64,000 bases of DNA. It comes from Paenirhodobacter populi (GTDB lineage Bacteria; Pseudomonadota; Alphaproteobacteria; Rhodobacterales; Rhodobacteraceae). This document shows, one piece after another, positions 59,685 through 64,000 of the stretch. The stretch's first letter is position 1; each line of letters begins with the position of its first letter. A model generated the notes under the pieces. That model was not told the origin of the DNA, ran no database searches, and worked only from the letters and a program-made list of their open reading frames with translations. Both the position numbers and the translations under genes were made by a program. The stretch lies in the NCBI RefSeq assembly GCF_004022215.1, contig NZ_SAUZ01000017.1, positions 1-64,000 of the forward strand, given 5' to 3'.

Positions 59685-60016
59685 GTCTTTTCCCAAAATA
59701 TGTCGGTTCACGACCGCGCGGGGCGGTGATTCCCTCCCGCAACGAAACTGCGCGGTTTCATTAGAGCACTTTTGCGTGTTCCGAAAGACATTTTGTCGCA
59801 CCCTTGCCCGTGGCGCATGGGGGGCTTGCGGGGGCGGTTCCGTCTCTGGGCCGGACGGGGTGTGTCAGGACAGGCGAAGCAAGGGGGCCAGCCCCCTCGC
59901 GGCTTCGCCGCTCACCCCCGGGATATTTCTGGAAAGATGAATGGAGAAGGAACTCCTGCGGAGAGGAAATGCGATCCGCGATCCGTGGAGCCATTTTTCC
60001 GTGGATTGTCAGACGG
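59685..60016. other. 332-bp gap between gcd and the HTH gene
   Basis: It contains repeat copy 10 (59882-59939). The rest is about 195 bases of gcd upstream sequence, with a more AT-rich stretch around 59750-59800 (TTAGAGCACTTTTGCGTGTTC) that is likely the promoter area. No coding frame was seen. Confidence 0.5.
59882..59939 (-). repeat. Intergenic hairpin repeat, copy 10
   Basis: Minus orientation, 77 bases after the stop of the minus-strand HTH gene. The 5' variant is CATCTTTCCAGAAATAT. The central stem is GCGGC-GAA-GCCGC; the terminal stem AGGGGGC-TG-GCCCCCT is intact. Confidence 0.93.
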
Positions 60017-61114
60017 TCAGGTTGCCGCGGTCCACAGGCGGAAACGGCTCTGGCCGGTGATCTCGCGCACCACGCCGGCGTCAAGCATGCGCGCCAGCAT
60101 CCGTTCGGCGCTGTCGCGGCTGATGCCGGTTGTCAGCGCCGCATCCTCGGTGCTGAGCAGCGGGCGGCTGATCAGCGCGTCGATCAGCCGGGCGGGCGTG
60201 CGGCCCTTGATGCCGGCGGTCGTCGCGCGGGCCGAAACGGCCCATGCGTCCAGTCGCCGCAGGTCGAGCATCGCCGCCAGTGCTCCGGACCGGACCGAGA
60301 CGATCCAGCGTCGCAGGCGTTCCTCGGCGGTGCCGCCGGAGTTCCACACCTGCCGCGCCGTCGCGCAGGGCGCGAAGCCGATCATCCGGTTCTCGCTTGC
60401 CGCGATGCGCGAGGCCGCCGTCGCCGGTTCCGTCACCACGCCCGAGGCGGACAGGCTGCACAGCGGCCACAGCCGGTAGGCGAAGGCCGCGCGGGTGAGG
60501 GGGTGGGCGTCGTCCAGCTCGGCCAGCCCCATGCCGAAATCCGCGGCGGCGGCGGAAAACTCGGCCCCCGCGAGCCTGCGGCGGAAATCGCCCGGAACGG
60601 CGGAGACGGCATCCGGATCGGCCTCGTGCAGGCCGAGGAAGTCGCGCAGCCCGCCGGGCGGGGCAGGGCGCTGTTCCAGCCGCCGCAGCGCCCAACGCGC
60701 TCGTGCCAGATCGGTGTGCAGGCGCGGATCCGTCGCCCGTGCCATCAGGTCGCGGCCGATCTCCTCCCGGCGCAGGCGGGTGCCTTCGGCCCAGGCCATC
60801 GCCTCGGCCTCGATCAGGGCAAGGCGGGTCACGGCGCCTTCGCCCAGATGTTCGGTCATCATGTCGAGGCGCCCCAGCTCCGCCGCCGCACGGGCAAGCT
60901 CGGCCGCCTGCGCGGCCTCGGCCAGCCGCCATTCCCCGGCATCCACCAGAATGCGCCGGTCGGCCCGGGGGCCGGGCTGATCGGCGGGATCGTCGTCCGG
61001 CAGGTCGGGCAGGAACCAGGCCGTGTCGCCCGCCTCCGGATCGGGATCATAGGGGGAGGGGAGGCCGAAGGCCTCGTCCGGGTCGTCCTGCGGAAGATTG
61101 CGATGCGAAGTCAT
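60017..61114 (-). CDS. Unknown protein with C-terminal winged helix (DUF1612-like layout)
   Basis: A 365-residue protein without membrane segments. The N-terminus (1-50) is acidic and Pro-rich (PYDPDPEAGDTAWFLPDLPD). Residues about 55-150 form Ala/Glu/Arg-rich helices (LGEGAVTRLALIEAEAMAWA). Residues about 300-362 look like a winged helix (RPLLSTEDAALTTGISRDSAERMLARMLDAGVV, in parts). The layout recalls the RHE_PE00001/DUF1612 group of plasmid- and Rhizobium-borne proteins, but this is tentative. ATG 61114 has no good ribosome-binding site and lies seven bases after TATAGT, which suggests a leaderless transcript. It is divergent from the M20 gene. Confidence 0.65.
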   Translation of the reverse strand: MTSHRNLPQDDPDEAFGLPSPYDPDPEAGDTAWFLPDLPDDDPADQPGPRADRRILVDAGEWRLAEAAQAAELARAAAELGRLDMMTEHLGEGAVTRLALIEAEAMAWAEGTRLRREEIGRDLMARATDPRLHTDLARARWALRRLEQRPAPPGGLRDFLGLHEADPDAVSAVPGDFRRRLAGAEFSAAAADFGMGLAELDDAHPLTRAAFAYRLWPLCSLSASGVVTEPATAASRIAASENRMIGFAPCATARQVWNSGGTAEERLRRWIVSVRSGALAAMLDLRRLDAWAVSARATTAGIKGRTPARLIDALISRPLLSTEDAALTTGISRDSAERMLARMLDAGVVREITGQSRFRLWTAAT

Positions 61115-61231
61115 GCCACCACTATATATCGTGATCGCCCCTCCCCGCCAGAGCGGATGGCGCGCCGCGCTGGCCTCCGGCGCGGCAACGTGGCAGGATC
61201 GCGCCCGTCCCAAGCAAGAGCCGGAGCCCCG

Positions 61232-62428
61232 ATGCCGATCCGCAACCGATTTTCCGAGATGCTGCCCGAAATGACCGCCTGGCGGCACGATTTCCACGAA
61301 CATCCCGAGCTGCTTTACGACCTGCCGCGCACCTCGGCGCGGGTGGCCGACCTGCTGCGCGGCTTCGGCTGCGACGAGGTGGTGACGGGTATTGCGCAAA
61401 CCGGCGTTGTCGGCGTGATCCGGGGGCGGGGGCGGGGGCCGGGCCGGGTCGTCGGCCTGCGCGCCGACATGGACGCCCTGCCGATCGGGGAAACCACGGG
61501 GCGCGCCTATGCCTCGCACACGCCGGGGCGGATGCACGCCTGCGGGCATGACGGGCACATGACGATGCTGCTTGGCGCGGCGAAATACCTGGCCGGGACG
61601 CGGAATTTCGACGGCACGGTCGTGGTCATCTTCCAGCCCGCCGAAGAAGGCGGCGGTGGCGGGCTGGCGATGGTGCAGGACGGGCTGTTTGTGCGCTGGA
61701 ACATTCAGGAGGTCTACGGGATGCACAATCATCCGGGCCTGCCGGTCGGGCATTTCGCCATCCGGCCCGGGGCGATCATGGCCTCGGCCGACAGTTTCGA
61801 GATCATCCTGACCGGCAAGGGTGGCCATGCGGCGCGCCCGCATCTGTGCGTCGATACGATGGTCGTGGCGGCGCAGGTCATCACCGCCTTGCAAACGGTC
61901 GTGTCGCGCGGTGTCGATCCGATGGAACAGGCGGTGCTGTCCGTCAGCACTATCACCACCGACAGCCCCGCCTACAATGTCCTGCCGCAGGTCGTGCGGA
62001 TGAGCGGCACCGCCCGCACGATGAGCGAATCCGTCCGCGGCTTCATCGAGAGCCGCGTGAAGGAAATCGTCACCGGCGTCGCGACCGCCCTTCAGGCGCA
62101 GGCCGAGGTGATCTGGCAAAGCGGCTATCCGGTCACGGTGAACGGCGCCGCGGAAACCGACCATGCCATCGCCGCCGCCCGCGCTGTCAGCGCCGATGTG
62201 GATGCCGATGTCGCCCCGCAGATGGCCGCCGAGGATTTCAGCTACATGCTGCGCGAATGCCCGGGCGCCTATATCCTGCTGGGCAACGGTGCATCCGCCC
62301 CCGTGCATCACCCGGATTACGATTTCGACGATGCCGCCTTGCCCTTCGGCGCAAGCTGGTATGTCGAGATCGCCGAAAATCGCCTTGGAGCGCCAGAAGG
62401 AGATCGCCATGACCTACAATCCCGCTGA
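61232..62428 (+). CDS. M20-family amidohydrolase (hippurate/N-acyl-amino-acid hydrolase type)
   Basis: A 398-residue metallopeptidase-fold amidohydrolase: WRHDFHEHPELLYDLPRTSA, VGLRADMDALPIGE, metal-binding MHACGHDGHMTMLLGAAKYL, QPAEEGGGGGLAMVQDG (catalytic and metal Glu), MHNHPGLPVGHFA, the lid domain with GKGGHAARPHLCVD, and the C-terminal MAAEDFSYML. It cleaves N-acyl, amide or IAA-type conjugates in the cytoplasm. ATG 61232; the open frame extends far upstream only by antisense. Its end overlaps the next gene by 20 bases, so the two are an operon. Confidence 0.93.
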   Translation: MPIRNRFSEMLPEMTAWRHDFHEHPELLYDLPRTSARVADLLRGFGCDEVVTGIAQTGVVGVIRGRGRGPGRVVGLRADMDALPIGETTGRAYASHTPGRMHACGHDGHMTMLLGAAKYLAGTRNFDGTVVVIFQPAEEGGGGGLAMVQDGLFVRWNIQEVYGMHNHPGLPVGHFAIRPGAIMASADSFEIILTGKGGHAARPHLCVDTMVVAAQVITALQTVVSRGVDPMEQAVLSVSTITTDSPAYNVLPQVVRMSGTARTMSESVRGFIESRVKEIVTGVATALQAQAEVIWQSGYPVTVNGAAETDHAIAAARAVSADVDADVAPQMAAEDFSYMLRECPGAYILLGNGASAPVHHPDYDFDDAALPFGASWYVEIAENRLGAPEGDRHDLQSR

Positions 62429-63452
62429 AACCCGCTACGATAGCGCGCAATACAAGCGCTGCGGCCGCTCCGGGCTGCTGCTGCCGCGCCTCTCGCTTGG
62501 CCTTTGGCACAATTTCGGCGAGCCGGTGCCGTTGACGACGCAGAAAGAGATGATCTTTCGCGCCTTCGACCTTGGCATCACGCATTTCGATCTGGCCAAC
62601 AACTACGGCCCGCCTCCGGGCAGCGCCGAGCGCAACTTCGGCCGCATCCTCGCCGACGACCTGAAGGCCTATCGGGATGAGATCATCATCTCGACCAAGG
62701 CCGGCTGGGACATGTGGCCCGGTCCCTACGGTCAGGGCGGTGGATCGCGCAAGATGCTGCTGGCGAGCCTCGACCAAAGCCTGTCGCGGATGGGGGTCGA
62801 TTATGTCGACATCTTCTATTCGCACCGCTTCGACGCGGAAACGCCGCTTGAGGAAACCGCCTCGGCGCTGGCGCAGGCGGTGAAGCAGGGCAAGGCGCTG
62901 TATGTCGGCATCTCCTCCTATTCCGGCCTCAAGACGCGCGAGATGGCCGCGCTGCTGAAGGCCGAGGGCGTGCCCCTGCTGATCAACCAGCCCTCCTACA
63001 ACATGTTCAACCGTTGGGCCGAACAGGACCTGTTCGCCGCCTGCGAAGAGGTGGGATCGGGTGTCATCGTCTTCACCGCGCTGGCGCAGGGACTGCTGAC
63101 CGGGAAATACCTGAACGGCGTGCCGGAACATGCGCGGATCCATCAGCCGGGCGGCGGATCGCTGCTGCCCGCGCATCTGAAGCCCGAAAACATCGCCCGC
63201 GCCCGCGTATTGAACGAAATCGCCGCGCGCCGCGGGCAGAGCCTTGCGCAGATGGCGCTGGCATGGGTGCTGCGGCTGCCCGCCGTCACCTCGGCGCTGA
63301 TCGGGGCGTCAAGCGCCGCGCAGATCGAGGAAAACGTCAAGGCATTGGAAGAGCTCGATTTCACCGAGGCCGAACTGGCCGAGATCGAAACCTATGCGGT
63401 CGAGGGCGGGGTAAACCTGTGGGATAAGCCCTCGCACGATCAGGCGGTCTGA
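62409..63452 (+). CDS. Aldo/keto reductase, YghZ/Gpr type
   Basis: A 347-residue NADPH-dependent TIM-barrel reductase similar to E. coli YghZ (L-glyceraldehyde 3-phosphate reductase): RCGRSGLLLPRLSLGLWHNFG, THFDLANNYGPPPGSAERNFG (catalytic Asp and Tyr), IISTKAGWDMWPGPYGQGG (Lys), YVDIFYSHRFD (His), SSYSGLKTREMA and SALIGASSAAQIEENVKALE. It reduces aldehydes such as methylglyoxal or L-glyceraldehyde 3-phosphate. AAGGAG stands before ATG 62409 inside the M20 gene. Confidence 0.9.
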   Translation: MTYNPAETRYDSAQYKRCGRSGLLLPRLSLGLWHNFGEPVPLTTQKEMIFRAFDLGITHFDLANNYGPPPGSAERNFGRILADDLKAYRDEIIISTKAGWDMWPGPYGQGGGSRKMLLASLDQSLSRMGVDYVDIFYSHRFDAETPLEETASALAQAVKQGKALYVGISSYSGLKTREMAALLKAEGVPLLINQPSYNMFNRWAEQDLFAACEEVGSGVIVFTALAQGLLTGKYLNGVPEHARIHQPGGGSLLPAHLKPENIARARVLNEIAARRGQSLAQMALAWVLRLPAVTSALIGASSAAQIEENVKALEELDFTEAELAEIETYAVEGGVNLWDKPSHDQAV

Positions 63453-63551
63453 ACGGGGAGGGGCGGGCTTCGGCCTGCCCTGTCCGTTTCGCACAGGCCC
63501 CCGTGCGCCCGCGCGCAGATTTCCGTCACCGGCGCTATTCCATCACGCTTC

Positions 63552-63563
63552 TTAGCACGCTAA
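63552..63563. promoter_or_regulatory. Candidate MarR operator
   Basis: TTAGC-ac-GCTAA is a perfect 12-bp palindrome 15 bases before the marR-type start, directly followed by the AT-rich TAATTAATG stretch. It is a likely autoregulatory site. Confidence 0.5.
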
Positions 63564-63578
63564 TTAATGTGCCTGCTT

Positions 63579-64000
63579 ATGAATGAGTCGGTGATGGACG
63601 ACACTCTGCTTCTGGAAAGCCTGCTTCGGGTGATGCGCGAACTGCGCAGCCAATATGACGCCTCGGCGCGCGATCTCGGCCTCACGATGGCGCGGGCGCG
63701 GGTGGTGACCATGCTTGCCCGGATGGAGGGGGCGACACAGTCCGAACTCGCCGCCGCGCTGGAAATCGAGCCGCCGACCCTGAAACGCCAGATCGACGCG
63801 CTGGAACGCGACGGCTTCATCGAACGGCGCGAGGCGCCGGGCGATCTGCGCAAGCGCGCGCTGTATCTGACCGACCGCAGCCGCGCCGCGCCCACGACCC
63901 GCTTTCTGGACCATATCCGCGCCGAGCTGTTGCAGGGCATCTCGCCCGAGGAACAGGAAACGGTGCGCAGGATCCTCGACCGGATCGCTGACAACGCGGT
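63579..64000 (+). CDS. MarR-family regulator (3' end outside the window)
   Basis: 140 codons are visible without a stop. Residues about 10-110 form the MarR fold: LLRVMRELRSQYDASARDLG, LTMARARVVTMLARMEGATQ, the recognition helix region SELAAALEIEPPTLKRQIDA, and the wing IERREAPGDLRKRALYLTD. It is probably nearly complete (typical 140-160 residues). ATG 63579 is assumed; GTG 63591 and ATG 63594 are alternatives. Transcribed in the same direction as the reductase gene, 126 bases later, with its own palindrome upstream. Confidence 0.85.
   Translation, partial: MNESVMDDTLLLESLLRVMRELRSQYDASARDLGLTMARARVVTMLARMEGATQSELAAALEIEPPTLKRQIDALERDGFIERREAPGDLRKRALYLTDRSRAAPTTRFLDHIRAELLQGISPEEQETVRRILDRIADNA

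Noticed and set aside
54591-59729. Very long open frame on the plus strand opposite gpgS, gpgP, the TetR gene and gcd
   Set aside because: It is antisense to four clear genes. High GC leaves few stops; the translation is Arg/His/Asp-rich with no domain and no ribosome-binding site.
60017-62410. Minus-strand open frame that would extend the HTH protein to about 800 residues
   Set aside because: The upstream half is antisense to the M20 amidohydrolase; ATG 61114 with a promoter-like TATAGT just before it is the plausible start.
1-64000. CRISPR array, tRNA or rRNA genes
   Set aside because: No regularly spaced direct repeats, cloverleaf-like segments or rRNA signatures were seen. The ten hairpin repeats are kilobases apart and not spacer-separated.

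Overview
The window is a GC-rich (by eye well above 60 %), densely packed chromosomal stretch. It most likely comes from an alphaproteobacterium of the Rhodobacterales (Paracoccaceae/Rhodobacteraceae type). The grounds are gene content (TRAP transporter, hmu haem operon, glcDEF with malate synthase G, FnrL-like box, TPP-controlled thiYZX), strong GC bias at third codon positions, and a recurrent intergenic element. No rRNA, tRNA, CRISPR array, prophage or intact insertion sequence was seen. About 48 protein genes are called; the first (a gabD-like tail) and the last (a MarR regulator) run off the window.

Layout. 1-8.6 kb: end of a succinate-semialdehyde dehydrogenase, a secreted phytase/esterase-like beta-propeller protein, a nitrilase-family amidohydrolase, a D-aminopeptidase, an unknown polytopic membrane protein and a ygiC-ygiB-like pair. 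8.9-15.2 kb: a complete haem uptake and degradation operon (receptor, haem oxygenase, hmuSTUV) with overlapping genes. 15.4-28 kb: a two-carbon and three-carbon hydroxyacid block: glycolate oxidase glcFED, its GntR regulator, an IclR regulator, malate synthase G, GlcG, then lldP-lldR-lldD for L-lactate. 28.8-35.2 kb: a glucan-type ABC exporter, D-amino-acid dehydrogenase and a DctPQM TRAP transporter. 35.3-42.9 kb: gamma-glutamyltransferase, quinone-dependent D-lactate dehydrogenase, an AGE-family sugar epimerase, and thiYZX behind a TPP riboswitch. 43.2-47.4 kb: an Na+/H+ antiporter, an SMP-30 lactonase and a fused MhqO-MhqD-like enzyme. 47.5-52.5 kb: an acetoin/2-oxoacid dehydrogenase operon (E1a, E1b, E2, E3) behind a perfect FNR-type box. 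52.7-59.7 kb: glucosylglycerate metabolism (a phosphorylase facing a synthase and a phosphatase), a TetR regulator and a PQQ glucose-type dehydrogenase. 60-64 kb: an unknown HTH protein, an M20 amidohydrolase, an aldo/keto reductase and a MarR regulator.

How the genes fit together. Glycolate and both lactate enantiomers can be imported (LldP) and oxidised by membrane or flavin dehydrogenases (GlcDEF, LldD, Dld). The resulting glyoxylate is condensed with acetyl-CoA by GlcB. Regulation is readable: a 19-bp palindrome sits over the glcD -10, and two matching TGGTC-N-GACCA operators flank the lldP promoter.

The most unusual features are: (i) ten copies of a roughly 60-bp intergenic element whose central hairpin covaries between copies and which usually lies 3' of a gene in sense orientation; (ii) a single-chain fusion of a ring-cleaving dioxygenase with an MhqD-type hydrolase; (iii) a glucosylglycerate phosphorylase gene whose only well-placed start is AUC; (iv) the twin LldR operators; (v) a 152-bp MITE-like scar.
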